Assembly: GCF_025979705.1 (NCBI RefSeq)
Contig: NZ_CP110138.1
Span: 1-64,000, forward strand
DNA: 64,000 bases
Reading direction: 5' to 3'
From: Hymenobacter sp. YIM 151858-1
Lineage (GTDB): Bacteria > Bacteroidota > Bacteroidia > Cytophagales > Hymenobacteraceae
In this document: positions 34,342 to 42,963 of the stretch, one piece after another
Layout: each line of letters begins with the position of its first letter
Numbering within the stretch: position 1 is the first letter of the stretch
Translations under genes and position numbers: made by a program
Notes under the pieces: model-generated
Seen by the model: the letters and a program-made list of their open reading frames with translations, nothing else
Told to the model about the DNA's origin: nothing
Database searches by the model: none

Positions 34342-35256
34342 ATGAGCTTGTTTACGGATGTAGCTGATATCCTTGCCCATCTTGAGCTGTGCTACCAGCT
34401 GTTCCCGTGGCTCCGCGGGGTTATCGGCGCCAAAGTGGTGAGGATGTGGACCGGCACGCTGCGCTCCCAGCGTAGCCCGGATGATTTTCTAGGCGGGAAC
34501 GGCGAAAAGCTGAATCTGCTGAATGTATCGGTTATGACCGGGTACAGCATCCGGACTGGGCGAGACGACGCCCTTTTTGCGCACTACAGACGGCTGCTGC
34601 GGAAGCTGGAAGTATACTTGCGGGCTTTTCCTGAACTACCGGCCGAGAAGCGCTTCCTGGAAAAGATAACAAACCTGGAAGGCCTGTACTTCTTGGCTAC
34701 CATGAGCGAGCTTTCGCTGGCGTATGCGCTGCACCAGCGGGGGTATAGGGTGAGCTTCGAAACGAAATTCAAGCTGCTGACAACGCTCAAAAAGCGGGAC
34801 ATTGACCTGAGCGTGCAGACGGCCAGGGGCAATACCTTTCACGTGGAAGTGTACATGCCCAACAAGCTCCTCGAGGCGGACAGCGCGAGCGAGCAGGAGT
34901 CCGATGAGTACCCGCTGAAAGTTATCGACCTGAAGCAGGATGACGAGAGCTTCGAGCTCAAAATCAGAAATAAGCTGGCCGATAAATTCGGCCAGGATGG
35001 CCACAGCGGATTGAATGGGCGGGTATTCCTGGCCGTGAACAAAGTGTTCATGGATGTGCTCCATCTCAAAGCGTTGCTGGCGCCTGACACCGACGACTTT
35101 CGGGCGCTCCTGCCGCTGCTGCCCCAAGGCGTTGACGGCTTGCTCGTGTTCGAGGACAGCTTTGAATCAGATTCTTCCCTTAAGATTGATTGCCTGCTTC
35201 GAAAGCGTTTGTCCGCTTCTTACGGGCATCCTGACACGGCTAAGGCACGCACTTAG
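34342..35256 (+). CDS. Unknown protein, possible nuclease-like fold
   Basis: The 304-residue protein is soluble. A central block at about residues 118-175 (a helix [18 protein letters not shown], then [22 protein letters not shown]) has the E...D-x-D...E-x-Y layout sometimes seen in divergent PD-(D/E)XK folds, although the usual Lys is missing. I recognise no named family. Codon use is less GC-biased than in the metal operon. It stops within the end of umuC, which converges on it (four-base overlap). Confidence 0.5.
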   Translation: MSLFTDVADILAHLELCYQLFPWLRGVIGAKVVRMWTGTLRSQRSPDDFLGGNGEKLNLLNVSVMTGYSIRTGRDDALFAHYRRLLRKLEVYLRAFPELPAEKRFLEKITNLEGLYFLATMSELSLAYALHQRGYRVSFETKFKLLTTLKKRDIDLSVQTARGNTFHVEVYMPNKLLEADSASEQESDEYPLKVIDLKQDDESFELKIRNKLADKFGQDGHSGLNGRVFLAVNKVFMDVLHLKALLAPDTDDFRALLPLLPQGVDGLLVFEDSFESDSSLKIDCLLRKRLSASYGHPDTAKART

Positions 35257-36551
35257 CTGACCAAGAGCAGGTCTTCCAGGCGGGTGGTGTATTGCGGCGT
35301 GCGCCACTGGGCTTGCCCCTCCCAGGGCGCGCGAGCCTGGCTGGGGGGCAACACCAGCGCAGCCAGCTTCACGGTGCCTTTGCCAAAGCGACGGTTCAAC
35401 GCATCGAGCTCGGCCATTAACTTGGCCCGTTTTTCCGAAACGGGCGCGGGTTCAAACAGGGTGAGCTGTGGTTGTCCTTCCGGCTCCAAGCCGTCGAGTA
35501 TCACGCCGGCCTTGGTGTAGCGGTTGCCCGGCTGCCAGAGGCGTTTTAGTGCTGCCCGGGCAAAGCGGACCAGCTCAAGGGTGTCATTGGTTGTAGTTGG
35601 CAGCGTGAGCACGGCGGAGCAGGAATACGGGGGCGGCTCCAGCCCGTAGCGGCTTTTGCTTAGAAAGACGGTCATCAGATGCGCCGCGTCGCCCTGCCGG
35701 CGCAGCTTCTCTGCGGCCCGGGAGGCAAAGGCGCTGACGGCACCCATCACATCGGGGAAATCGGTCAGCGGCCGGCCAAAGGTGCGCGAGCAGCACAGCG
35801 TACGGCGCGACAAGGTACCGTCTTCGCTGGGCGCCAGTCCCTGGCAGGGATAGCCCTGCAACTCGCGCACAAGACGAGCCCCTACCACGCCGCCCAGGTG
35901 CCTGCGGGCAAAGGCCTCCGAGCAGCCGGCCAGCCCAGCCGCCGTGGTAATGCCGGCGGCATGCAGCTTCTGGGCATACTGCCGGCCAATGCCCCAGACA
36001 TCTTCCACCCCCACCTGCTCCAGGGCCCAGTGGCGGCGCTCGGCCGTATCGAGGTAGCATACCCCGCCCATCTCCGGGTTTTTCTTGGCCAGACGGTTGG
36101 CCAGCTTGGCCAGGGTTTTGGTGGGGGCGATGCCCACGCAGGTAGGGATGCCGGTGCGGGCCAGCACGTTGGCGCGCACGGTGCGGGCAAAGGTGTCGAG
36201 GCTGCTGACCACGAAGCGCTCCATGCCGTGCAGGTCGAGAAAGGCCTCGTCAATGGAGTAAATTTCCACCGCCGGCGCTACCTGGCTCAGGTACCACATC
36301 ACCCGGCGCGACATGTCGCCGTAGAGGGCGTAGTTGCTGGAAAATACGGCCACGTTGTGTTGCTCCAGCAGAGGCTTGACCTGAAAATAGGGCTCCCCCA
36401 TTTGCAGGCCCAGGGCCTTGGCCTCCGCGCTGCGGGATATCAAACACCCGTCGTTATTCGACAGGACCACCACGGGCCGGCCTTCGAGCCGGGGCTGAAA
36501 AACCCGCTCGCAGCTCACGTAGAAGTTGTTGCAATCAACTAAGGCGTACAT
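35253..36551 (-). CDS. umuC: DNA polymerase V catalytic subunit UmuC
   Basis: The 432-residue Y-family polymerase starts [20 protein letters not shown] (first catalytic Asp) and has [13 protein letters not shown] and [10 protein letters not shown] (the S-x-D-E catalytic pair). A helix-hairpin-helix region follows ([17 protein letters not shown]) and a little-finger domain. It performs error-prone lesion bypass with UmuD'. It starts two bases after the umuD stop. Plasmid-borne umuDC pairs are common and raise mutation rate under DNA damage. Confidence 0.95.
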   Translation of the reverse strand: MYALVDCNNFYVSCERVFQPRLEGRPVVVLSNNDGCLISRSAEAKALGLQMGEPYFQVKPLLEQHNVAVFSSNYALYGDMSRRVMWYLSQVAPAVEIYSIDEAFLDLHGMERFVVSSLDTFARTVRANVLARTGIPTCVGIAPTKTLAKLANRLAKKNPEMGGVCYLDTAERRHWALEQVGVEDVWGIGRQYAQKLHAAGITTAAGLAGCSEAFARRHLGGVVGARLVRELQGYPCQGLAPSEDGTLSRRTLCCSRTFGRPLTDFPDVMGAVSAFASRAAEKLRRQGDAAHLMTVFLSKSRYGLEPPPYSCSAVLTLPTTTNDTLELVRFARAALKRLWQPGNRYTKAGVILDGLEPEGQPQLTLFEPAPVSEKRAKLMAELDALNRRFGKGTVKLAALVLPPSQARAPWEGQAQWRTPQYTTRLEDLLLVS

Positions 36552-36553
36552 AG

Positions 36554-37021
36554 CTAGTCGCGGGTGCGCAGCAAGGCCGCCAGTTTACCGGGAACCAGCT
36601 CGTGCAGCACGTGGGTGACCACGCCCCAGATGCGCACGGCGCCCGCGTCGTGAATCTCCCAGGGCTGGTAGTCCGGGTTCTCCGGCTTAAGCCACCAGGT
36701 GCCGTGCTCGCACACCAAGCGCTTGACGGTGCACTCCCCGTCCACCACGGCTACCACGATGTGGTTGTGGTCGGCTTCCATCTGCTTGTCCACGGCCAGC
36801 AGGTCGCCCTCGTGAATCTCGGCGTTTTTCATGCTCTCCCCGCTTACCCGCACCAGGTACGTGGCATCGGGGTGGCGCAGGAGCAGGCGGTTCAGGTCAA
36901 ACAGCTCATCGGTGTAATCGGACGCCGGCGAGGGAAAGCCGGCGGACACCGAACAGCTAAAAAGAGGAAGCAGAAACGGGGTTTGGGAGTCGTGGACCGG
37001 GATTAATTCGACGTTGCGCAT
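36554..37021 (-). CDS. umuD: UmuD-type S24 peptidase (LexA-like)
   Basis: The 155-residue protein has the self-cleavage site around [13 protein letters not shown] (residues about 28-40), the catalytic Ser in SGESMKNA (about 61-65) and the Lys in [11 protein letters not shown] (about 100). UmuD is processed to UmuD' and activates UmuC. The ATG at 37021 is the natural start. An imperfect palindrome at 37059-37077 upstream could be the SOS operator. Confidence 0.92.
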   Translation of the reverse strand: MRNVELIPVHDSQTPFLLPLFSCSVSAGFPSPASDYTDELFDLNRLLLRHPDATYLVRVSGESMKNAEIHEGDLLAVDKQMEADHNHIVVAVVDGECTVKRLVCEHGTWWLKPENPDYQPWEIHDAGAVRIWGVVTHVLHELVPGKLAALLRTRD

Positions 37022-37058
37022 GGGTGGTGTAGCATAGGCGTGGCCACAATAATACGTG

Positions 37059-37077
37059 CTGCTAATAAAATTAGTAG
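37059..37077. promoter_or_regulatory. Possible SOS-type operator upstream of umuDC
   Basis: CTGCTAATAAAATTAGTAG is a palindrome with 8-base arms and one mismatch, 38 bases upstream of the umuD start. I do not know the LexA site of this organism, so assignment to LexA is a guess from position. Confidence 0.3.
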
Positions 37078-37208
37078 AAACAAGGCTAAAAATTGTAGCC
37101 GGAAGTTGGGAAAGGCTACCGGCACTACCCCGGGTGTTACCCAGTCACGCCCCCCTCCGAACCGAACAGGCAAGTTGACTGGCCGAAGGCTCATCAACCT
37201 ACACTGCC

Positions 37209-37224
37209 GCTTATAAAAAGTGGT
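37209..37224 (+). repeat. Solitary iteron copy between umuD and ardC
   Basis: GCTTATAAAAAGTGGT matches the oriV iteron consensus (GCTTATAAAAMGTGGT) exactly but lies more than 7 kb from the origin. It is extended by TTTTAAGC into a near-palindrome. Confidence 0.65.
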
Positions 37225-37266
37225 TTTTAAGCTGCTGTCACACCGTCATTTCGGCGCAGCTACAAA

Positions 37267-37361
37267 GGGGCAGTGGGGGAAAGAAGGAGGTGTAAAAAGA
37301 GCAAAAAGATATAATAAATAGAGCAAAAAGAAAACTATAAGGGTGCTTTTTTCGTTTAATA
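37267..37361 (+). repeat. Duplicated promoter/leader region, copy 1 (ahead of ardC)
   Basis: About 95 bases resemble 39640-39733: GGGCAGTGGGG near the start, TAAAAAGAGCAAAAAGATA in the middle and TTTCGTTTAATA at the end. It ends 35 bases before the ardC start and is AT-rich, so it probably holds the promoter. Confidence 0.6.
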
Positions 37362-37396
37362 AGTATAATAAACGCCCACGAAAACAGCGCTTTATC

Positions 37397-38392
37397 ATGA
37401 AAAAGACCCGCAAGAACGCCGCCCGTACCGCTACTCCCCGCCCCGACGTTTACCAGATTGTAACCGACCGCATTGTGGCCGCGCTGGAAGGCGGCATCAT
37501 TCCGTGGCGCAAGCCGTGGAACGCGGTGTATGGTTTGCCCCGCAACTACGCCACGGGTGCGGCTTACACGGGCATCAACGCCTTTCTGCTGCACTTCAGC
37601 GGCGCGCTGCCTTTCTTTTTAACCTTCAAGCAGGCCCTGGCCCTGGGCGGTAACGTGCGCAAGGGCGCCAAGGGGCACCCGGTGGTGTACTACAACGTGT
37701 CGGTACGCGAGAACGAGCAAACCGGCAAGGAAGAAAAAACACCTTTCCTGAAGTACTACACCGTGTTTTCAGTAGAGGACATCGAAAATATTGACTTTGT
37801 GCTGCCCGCGGTGGAACGCCACGCGCACACGCCCATTGAGGCGGCCGAGGCCATTGTGCGCAACTGGGACGGGCGCCCGGCCATTGAACACCTGCACCAG
37901 CGGGCATACTACTCCCCGGCGCTCGACCTGGTGAACATGCCGGAGCGGGACACCTTCACCACCGCCGAAGGCTACTACGCGACCCTGTTTCACGAGCTGA
38001 CCCACAGCACCGGCCACGCCTCGCGGCTAGACCGGCCGGACCTGACCGCCGGCGAAGGCAAGCGCTCGGCCAGCTACGCCCGTGAAGAACTGACGGCCGA
38101 AATGGGCGCCTCGTTCCTGTGCGCCGCCGCTGGCTTGGATACGGTGCAGACCGAAGAAAACGCTGTGGCCTACATCCAGTCTTGGCTGGAGCGTCTGAAA
38201 AACGACAAAAAGCTGGTGCTGCAGGCGGCCAGCAAGGCTCAGCGCGCCGCCAAGCTTATTTTGGGTGTGGTCGAGGAGGGCGAGCCGGTGGCCGCTCCCG
38301 CGCCGCCCCGGGTGGTGGAGCTGGTACCCGAAGAAGACGAAGTGAGCCAACAGTACAGAGCGGCTGAACTCAGCTGGCTAGCGGCCGCATAA
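37397..38392 (+). CDS. ardC: ArdC-like antirestriction protein (zincin-like)
   Basis: The 331-residue protein has an N-terminal ssDNA-binding domain (VYQIVTDRIVAALEGG, IPWRKPWN, TGINAFLL) and a C-terminal metallopeptidase domain with HELTHSTGH (HExxH) at about residue 198-206 and a downstream acidic region (REELTAEMGASFL). This is the ArdC/DUF1738 family, which protects incoming plasmid DNA from restriction. The start at 37397 follows a short AT-rich leader. It heads a run of small genes in the presumed leading region. Confidence 0.88.
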   Translation: MKKTRKNAARTATPRPDVYQIVTDRIVAALEGGIIPWRKPWNAVYGLPRNYATGAAYTGINAFLLHFSGALPFFLTFKQALALGGNVRKGAKGHPVVYYNVSVRENEQTGKEEKTPFLKYYTVFSVEDIENIDFVLPAVERHAHTPIEAAEAIVRNWDGRPAIEHLHQRAYYSPALDLVNMPERDTFTTAEGYYATLFHELTHSTGHASRLDRPDLTAGEGKRSASYAREELTAEMGASFLCAAAGLDTVQTEENAVAYIQSWLERLKNDKKLVLQAASKAQRAAKLILGVVEEGEPVAAPAPPRVVELVPEEDEVSQQYRAAELSWLAAA

Positions 38393-38469
38393 GCCCCGGT
38401 CGGGCAGCCGCGGCCGGCGGCTGCCCACCTGGCTGGTTGCTTTTTCACCCTCTTCTCCCCTACCGCCCC

Positions 38470-38760
38470 ATGAATGCAAGTGAAGCCCCCGTTTTCGGGG
38501 ACCCCGATTGGAACCACTACCGCGCGCGGGTAGCCGCCGTGCTCACCGACATCGAAGCTGATATGCAGCAGCGCGGTTACGGCCTGAGCAGCGAAGGCCT
38601 CACGCTCGAAGTAGCCGAGCGCCTGCCGGTGGGGGTGGCCACCATTGAAGACTTTCAGGTGCTTGACGCGCTGGTCAACGCCCTGCGGCCCTTGGCCCGC
38701 GAAGCCGTACGCGCCACCCGCGAAGACCAGGCCGGGCAGTACCGCCTGTTGCTGCTTTGA
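38470..38760 (+). CDS. Small acidic protein, 96 aa
   Basis: The ATG at 38470 gives a helical acidic protein beginning MNASEAPVFGDPDWNHYRA, with no membrane segment. It contains VAERLPVGVATIEDFQVLD. No family was recognised. It follows ardC by 77 bases in the same direction and is followed 33 bases later by another small gene, so an ardC operon is likely. Confidence 0.5.
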   Translation: MNASEAPVFGDPDWNHYRARVAAVLTDIEADMQQRGYGLSSEGLTLEVAERLPVGVATIEDFQVLDALVNALRPLAREAVRATREDQAGQYRLLLL

Positions 38761-38793
38761 GGGGCTCCCGCCATTCACGCTATTTCCATTCGT

Positions 38794-39123
38794 ATGCCCG
38801 CAGCCCAGCAGTTAACCGTCGGCGACGCCGTGCTCTACCCCCGCGAGCACGCGGTGGGCCTCATCTACGAAGTCTACGAGCGCGGCCCGGGAGAGCGGCC
38901 CGGCGTGCAGCTGCTGCTCAGCCGGGGCGGGCGCGACCTGAGCGGCTTCAGCGCCGAGGAGGCCGACCAGTTCCTGGTACCCCTGGGGCATACGGGCCTG
39001 CGCTACGAGTTTACCCACGTGGGCCAGCTGCACGCCGACTACCGCCGCGGCCATTTCGCCGCCTTTGCCACGGCCCGGCTGCTGGCCGGCTTTCAGGACC
39101 CGCGCTACCTGGCCGTGCCCTGA
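38794..39123 (+). CDS. Small hypothetical protein, 109 aa
   Basis: The protein begins MPAAQQLTVGDAVLYPREH, which gives an SH3- or KOW-like beta start (VGDAVLYP...GLIYEVYERG). It continues with an alpha/beta tail. No family was recognised. Same direction and spacing as its neighbours in the ardC gene run. Confidence 0.55.
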   Translation: MPAAQQLTVGDAVLYPREHAVGLIYEVYERGPGERPGVQLLLSRGGRDLSGFSAEEADQFLVPLGHTGLRYEFTHVGQLHADYRRGHFAAFATARLLAGFQDPRYLAVP

Positions 39124-39167
39124 ACGACCCTGCTACCCGCGCTTTCCCTAACGTTTACCCTCTTCCC

Positions 39168-39563
39168 ATGCCCCAGCAACCCAACTCCGCCGCCCTCTCC
39201 AACCCGTTTCCTCCGCAGCAGGCCTACCTGGCCATTGAGCAGCAACCCGTCAATGCGGCCGAACAACGCCGCCTGCTGGCCCTGCGCCGGCACGTGCAGG
39301 CTCACACCCATACCACCGATTTGCGCGGGCTGGCGGGGGCGGTGAAGAAGCTCTTGGGTCCCGGCTACGAGGTGGGCTGCGGCAGCGCCCACATCTGGGT
39401 GCAGCGCGCCGGCGAGCAGCAGCGCCTGGCCGTCGTGGCCGACCGGCTGACAACGGCTTACCGCGACTGGTTTGAGCCTCTACCCGACCCTCCCGCTACC
39501 AGCCGTACCTCCCGCCGGCGCCTTTCCGGCGGGCTGCTTGACGCCGGTCCCGAGCAATCTTGA
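39168..39563 (+). CDS. Small hypothetical protein, 131 aa
   Basis: I take the ATG at 39168 (MPQQPNSAALSNPFPPQQ). The open frame extends far upstream, but that part overlaps the two preceding genes in another frame. The middle (LAGAVKKLLGPGYEVGCGSAHIW) is a small alpha/beta domain and the tail is Arg/Ser-rich. No family was recognised. It ends 10 bases before the 26-bp perfect hairpin at 39574-39631. Confidence 0.5.
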   Translation: MPQQPNSAALSNPFPPQQAYLAIEQQPVNAAEQRRLLALRRHVQAHTHTTDLRGLAGAVKKLLGPGYEVGCGSAHIWVQRAGEQQRLAVVADRLTTAYRDWFEPLPDPPATSRTSRRRLSGGLLDAGPEQS

Positions 39564-39573
39564 GTTCCAGCCG

Positions 39574-39631
39574 TGTCCCAACAAACAAGCGCAGCCGCCA
39601 AACTCGGCGGCTGCGCTTGTTTGTTGGGACA
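39574..39631. repeat. 26-bp perfect inverted repeat with 6-base loop
   Basis: The arms 39574-39599 and 39606-39631 are exact reverse complements around AAACTC. The left arm starts TGTCCCAACAAACAAGC. No T-run follows, so it is not a standard intrinsic terminator, although it may stabilise the upstream transcript. It lies just before copy 2 of the duplicated leader. Confidence 0.85.
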
Positions 39632-39639
39632 CCTAATGC

Positions 39640-39733
39640 GGGCAGTGGGGCAAAGAAGACTGATTAAAAAGAGCAAAAAGATACATAAAATAGGTAAAAA
39701 AGAGAACGAGCGGAGCGGTTGTTTCGTTTAATA
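39640..39733 (+). repeat. Duplicated promoter/leader region, copy 2
   Basis: It shares with 37267-37361 the GGGCAGTGGGG start, the GAGCAAAAAGATA block and the TTTCGTTTAATA end. It ends 35 bases before the next gene start, the same distance as copy 1. Confidence 0.6.
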
Positions 39734-39768
39734 TACAGAGGCAAGCATCAATAAATCAGCTCTGTATT

Positions 39769-40371
39769 ATGGAAAATGCGCCCCGTTCAATTGTCGCCAA
39801 ACCGTTGCTTTTCAGCCTGCACAACACTGAGTTGGTGAGGCCCGAGGGCGCCAACTTCCCGCTGCCGCCCCGCCTGTTTCTGCGCACCGCGCCCGGCCAG
39901 CCCGCGCACATTGTGGCCCTGTGTGGCACCACGGGCAAGCTCTTTCCGACGACGAGCTACGATGGCGGCCCGTTCCAGGTAGTAGGCGGTGCTGCCTACG
40001 CCACTCGCCAGGCCCTCGGGACGTATTTCCTGACCCAGCACGCGGGCATGCTGCCCGCCGAGGGGGCCGCCACGCTGCTGGGCGTGGACGGCAGCACCCG
40101 CGAGCTACGCCCCGAAAAGGGCCGCAAAAGCTTTGGCCTGGCCCAACTGTACGCCGCGCTGGAAGCCAACTACATCGACGTGCACTGCCCCCAGCATGGG
40201 CCTTACGAGGGCTACATCCTGGTGTTTGACGACGAGGGCAAAGACCGCCGGCGCCCCATCAACCCGCTGGCCACGGCCCTGTGGTACGAAACCTACCCCC
40301 TGGAGCACTATTCGCCCGTCGACGTAGTGGCCGGTCCGGTGCTGCTGATGAAGTCCGCTTTGCTGCGCTGA
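39769..40371 (+). CDS. DUF3846-like plasmid protein
   Basis: The 200-residue protein has a C-terminal segment EGYILVFDDEGKDRRRPINP followed by LATALWYE that resembles the DUF3846 family (D-E-x-G-K ... P-x-N-x2-A-T). This family is common on mobile elements and has no known function. The N-terminal half is unrecognised. It is the first gene behind copy 2 of the duplicated leader and is followed directly by a 42-bp palindrome. Confidence 0.55.
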   Translation: MENAPRSIVAKPLLFSLHNTELVRPEGANFPLPPRLFLRTAPGQPAHIVALCGTTGKLFPTTSYDGGPFQVVGGAAYATRQALGTYFLTQHAGMLPAEGAATLLGVDGSTRELRPEKGRKSFGLAQLYAALEANYIDVHCPQHGPYEGYILVFDDEGKDRRRPINPLATALWYETYPLEHYSPVDVVAGPVLLMKSALLR

Positions 40372-40374
40372 ACC

Positions 40375-40416
40375 CAGCGCGGGAGCCGCTCCGGTACCGG
40401 AGCGGCTCCCGCGCTG
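40375..40416. repeat. 42-bp perfect palindrome
   Basis: The 21-base arms CAGCGCGGGAGCCGCTCCGG(T) meet with no loop at the centre, GGTACC. No T-run follows. It starts three bases after the stop codon of the DUF3846-like gene. Confidence 0.9.
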
Positions 40417-40449
40417 CCTGCCCGTTTCACTCCTCACCGCTTACCGCCG

Positions 40450-40728
40450 ATGCCTGCTACTTCGAATACATCCATTGCCTCCGCTACCGGCCTCTGCCCT
40501 CAACTGGAGGCCCTGCGCACGGAACTGCGCTGCATCCTGCAGCACCCGGCCATTGCGCCGGCTCGCCGGCAGGCCGCCGAAGCGTTTATGCGCCGGTGCA
40601 CCGATGCGGCCCGACTAGAACGGTGGCTGGCCCTGGCCGTGACCGAGTGTGGGCGCTGGGAAGAGCAAACGCTGGCCTCAGAAGACGGGCCCGAAAGAAA
40701 AAGAAATTATAGCCAAGTGAGCAGCTAG
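40450..40728 (+). CDS. Small hypothetical protein, 92 aa
   Basis: This helical protein begins MPATSNTSIASATGLCPQLE and contains four Cys residues (at CPQLE, RCILQH, RRCTD, TECGRW). No family was recognised, and the cysteines do not form a clear zinc motif. It lies between the long palindrome and the XRE-type regulator, same direction. Confidence 0.5.
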   Translation: MPATSNTSIASATGLCPQLEALRTELRCILQHPAIAPARRQAAEAFMRRCTDAARLERWLALAVTECGRWEEQTLASEDGPERKRNYSQVSS

Positions 40729-40783
40729 CACGTAGACAGGCTACCTTTCGCGCTTTATTCTGTGCCTTTTTAGCCTTTCTTCC

Positions 40784-41059
40784 ATGCCTAAAGTGCCCTC
40801 CCCCACCGTGGCTTTCACCGAGCCCCTGACCAGCCCGCCGCGCGTACACCACCCCGCCACCCTGGCCGAGTTGCTGGAAGTTGCCGGTACGCGCAAGCGC
40901 ATCGTGGAAGCCTGGGGCGTGTCGGCCCGTACCTACGACACCCGCAAGCGCAGCCCCGGTACCTGCACCGTCGGCGAACTGCAGCAGCTGGCGCGGGTGC
41001 TCAATGTCTCCGAAGAGGACCTCTTTGCCGTCGTGCGCGCTGAAGCGGCCGCGGAGTAA
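40784..41059 (+). CDS. XRE-type helix-turn-helix regulator
   Basis: The 91-residue protein has an HTH at about residues 36-80: RKRIVEAWGVSARTYDTRKR, then TVGELQQLARVLNVSEEDLF. These are the helices of a small Cro/C1-type fold. It stands 45 bases upstream of an HExxH metallopeptidase. Such pairs (repressor plus ImmA/IrrE-type protease) control mobile elements in response to DNA damage. Confidence 0.7.
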   Translation: MPKVPSPTVAFTEPLTSPPRVHHPATLAELLEVAGTRKRIVEAWGVSARTYDTRKRSPGTCTVGELQQLARVLNVSEEDLFAVVRAEAAAE

Positions 41060-41104
41060 GGGGTATCAATGGGCAACAAATCATGCCCCGTGCCCGGTGC
41101 CGGG

Positions 41105-41626
41105 ATGATTAACCGCTCTGAGCCTAGCTTTGAGCTGGATGTTATTTCCCGCGACCCTTCCGGTATGGTTTCTGACGCTCAAATCGAGATGAAAATCAAG
41201 GAGTTTAAAGCCTGGGTTAATCTCCCGGCTTATGATAGCATTCTCGAAGCACTCATCAGAAATTCCTACGCGCAGAACATCGGGCTTTCCCTGTACGACA
41301 AGGACTGGTCCACCTGTAGTGCTACGACACTCCCCGATGGGAGACGGGCCTTTTATCTCTGGATAAAGAAAGAGCCCCGTTTTGGCAGCAAAAGGGAAGT
41401 GATTTTTGACATCATGCACGAATCGGGGCACGCCCATGATGACGTTGACCGGCCATTACCCGGTACTCGCGACCGTGACCCGGTAGCGGAGAGAGGGCGG
41501 GAGCTTCGGGCTTGGGCTTATGCTGACGAGCAGTTCGACGCATTCCCCGACGACCTGGCGGATGCCCAGCCCGAATACGAAGCATATAAGCGGGGGTGCC
41601 TGGCAACGTATCCGGCTCCACTTTAG
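41105..41626 (+). CDS. ImmA/IrrE-like metallopeptidase
   Basis: The 173-residue protein from ATG 41105 contains FDIMHESGHAHDD, an HExxH zinc site at about residue 104-108, followed by an acidic helix (AWAYADEQFDAFPDDL) that may give the third ligand. Small HExxH proteins next to XRE regulators usually belong to the ImmA/IrrE group, which cleave the repressor. Sequence identity beyond the motif is weak, so the exact subfamily is open. Confidence 0.6.
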   Translation: MINRSEPSFELDVISRDPSGMVSDAQIEMKIKEFKAWVNLPAYDSILEALIRNSYAQNIGLSLYDKDWSTCSATTLPDGRRAFYLWIKKEPRFGSKREVIFDIMHESGHAHDDVDRPLPGTRDRDPVAERGRELRAWAYADEQFDAFPDDLADAQPEYEAYKRGCLATYPAPL

Positions 41627-41681
41627 CCATTGCGGCCTACGCGCTCCGTGCTGGTAAACGGCCTGCGAGCTGTTCTGCCGG

Positions 41682-42959
41682 TTACTGCGCCGCCTCGAAG
41701 GCGCCCGCCATCAGCTCCTGCTCGGTGCGCGAGACCTGATACCGGCTGGCCACGTCCGGCCATTGCCGCACCGCGGCCACAACCTGCGCGAGCACCGTTT
41801 CGGCCTGTGCGGCCGACAGGCGGAAGTAGGGGGCTACCTCCCGGGCCAGGTCAAGGTCGAGCGCATTGTCTGTTTCGGAGATGTTGAGCTTGAGGCCCTG
41901 CCCGTAGCGGATGGGGTTCAGGTCGAACGCCGGCGCGAGGCGCCAGCCCCGGGGCGTGAGCAGAAAGCCGTGGTTGCGCAGGTGGTCGTCGGTGTTCGAG
42001 ACGCAGATGTTGAACACGATGCGCCGCCAGAGCTCCGTCAGGTCCCCGGCCACCTGGGCGCCCTGCTGGATGAGCAGGCCCGCCAGTTCCAGGTAGCTGG
42101 CCCCGTCCTGGTGGTCCGTGCCGTCCTGGTAGCCCAGCAGGGTCATAGCCGAGGCAAAGTGCAGCCGCTCGCCGGTGGCCGTGCGGTCAAAGCGCTGGGA
42201 AAGGAAGGTGTGGTGGCGGCTGTTGAAGCGCTGGGCCCGGCCGGTGGCCACCTGCAGGCCGGCGGCCTGGGCCAACTCGTTCACGACGGCTTCCCAGGCG
42301 CCGACGTCGTGCTCGTCCTGCCCGCTGGGGAACTTGGCAATCCACAATTGTCCGTGCTCGTCCACCACGCTGGCCTTGGGCCGCGCCCCGCCCAGTGAGG
42401 AGCCAGGCGCGACCAGCATAAACAGCCACTTAAGGTAGTCCGGGTCCTGGGGCGCGTCCACCCGCTCCAGCTGCAAGCTGGCGTATTCCAACTCCCGCAG
42501 GGACGTCCACGGCGGGGCCGCCATGGCCCGGTTGTCGTTGAGAAACGGGCCGGCCGGGTCGGTTTTGAAACGCAGCCCGCCCATGCGGTGGCCATCGAAG
42601 ACCCCCAGCAGGTAGTCCGATTCGAGCAGCGGCCGCTCGCGGCGCTCCTCCTGCCGGGCCAGGGCGGCTTCGCGCCGGCGCATGAGCAGCCGCCCCCAGC
42701 GGTCGGGCGAGGAATCCAGGAACAGGCCAAAGTTGGACTGGTCTTCCGGCAGGTACTGCGGCCCGGCAAACAGCTGCAGCGCCGGGTCAAGCGCCTGGGC
42801 CTGCGGCTGGGCCAGCCACTGCGCGTCGTAGGCAAAGGAAAACACTTCTTTGCCCCGCACCGGCACGGCCGAGAGCGTGCCCATCAGCTGCGGTCCATCG
42901 GCCAGACCCTGCCAGTCGGCGTACACGTAGAGCTGGCGGCGTTCAGCGGTTTTGGCCAT
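41682..42959 (-). CDS. hipA: HipA-type serine/threonine kinase toxin
   Basis: The ATG at 42959 gives 425 residues. Visible features are the N-terminal Couple_hipA domain, DSSPDRWGRLLMRRRE, GGARPKASVVDEHGQLWIAKFPS (phosphate-binding and ATP Lys), FNICVSNTDDHLRNHGFLL (catalytic N-x-D-D-H) and LAPAFDLNP. HipA phosphorylates glutamyl-tRNA synthetase in E. coli. It lies four bases after hipB in the same operon. The convergent ImmA-like gene ends 55 bases away. Confidence 0.9.
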   Translation of the reverse strand: MAKTAERRQLYVYADWQGLADGPQLMGTLSAVPVRGKEVFSFAYDAQWLAQPQAQALDPALQLFAGPQYLPEDQSNFGLFLDSSPDRWGRLLMRRREAALARQEERRERPLLESDYLLGVFDGHRMGGLRFKTDPAGPFLNDNRAMAAPPWTSLRELEYASLQLERVDAPQDPDYLKWLFMLVAPGSSLGGARPKASVVDEHGQLWIAKFPSGQDEHDVGAWEAVVNELAQAAGLQVATGRAQRFNSRHHTFLSQRFDRTATGERLHFASAMTLLGYQDGTDHQDGASYLELAGLLIQQGAQVAGDLTELWRRIVFNICVSNTDDHLRNHGFLLTPRGWRLAPAFDLNPIRYGQGLKLNISETDNALDLDLAREVAPYFRLSAAQAETVLAQVVAAVRQWPDVASRYQVSRTEQELMAGAFEAAQ

Positions 42960-42963
42960 GGAA

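Noticed and set aside
38757-39563. 268-aa frame through several small genes
   Set aside because: Only its last 131 codons read like a protein; the first part is Arg/Ala/Pro-rich and overlaps the 109-aa gene in another frame.
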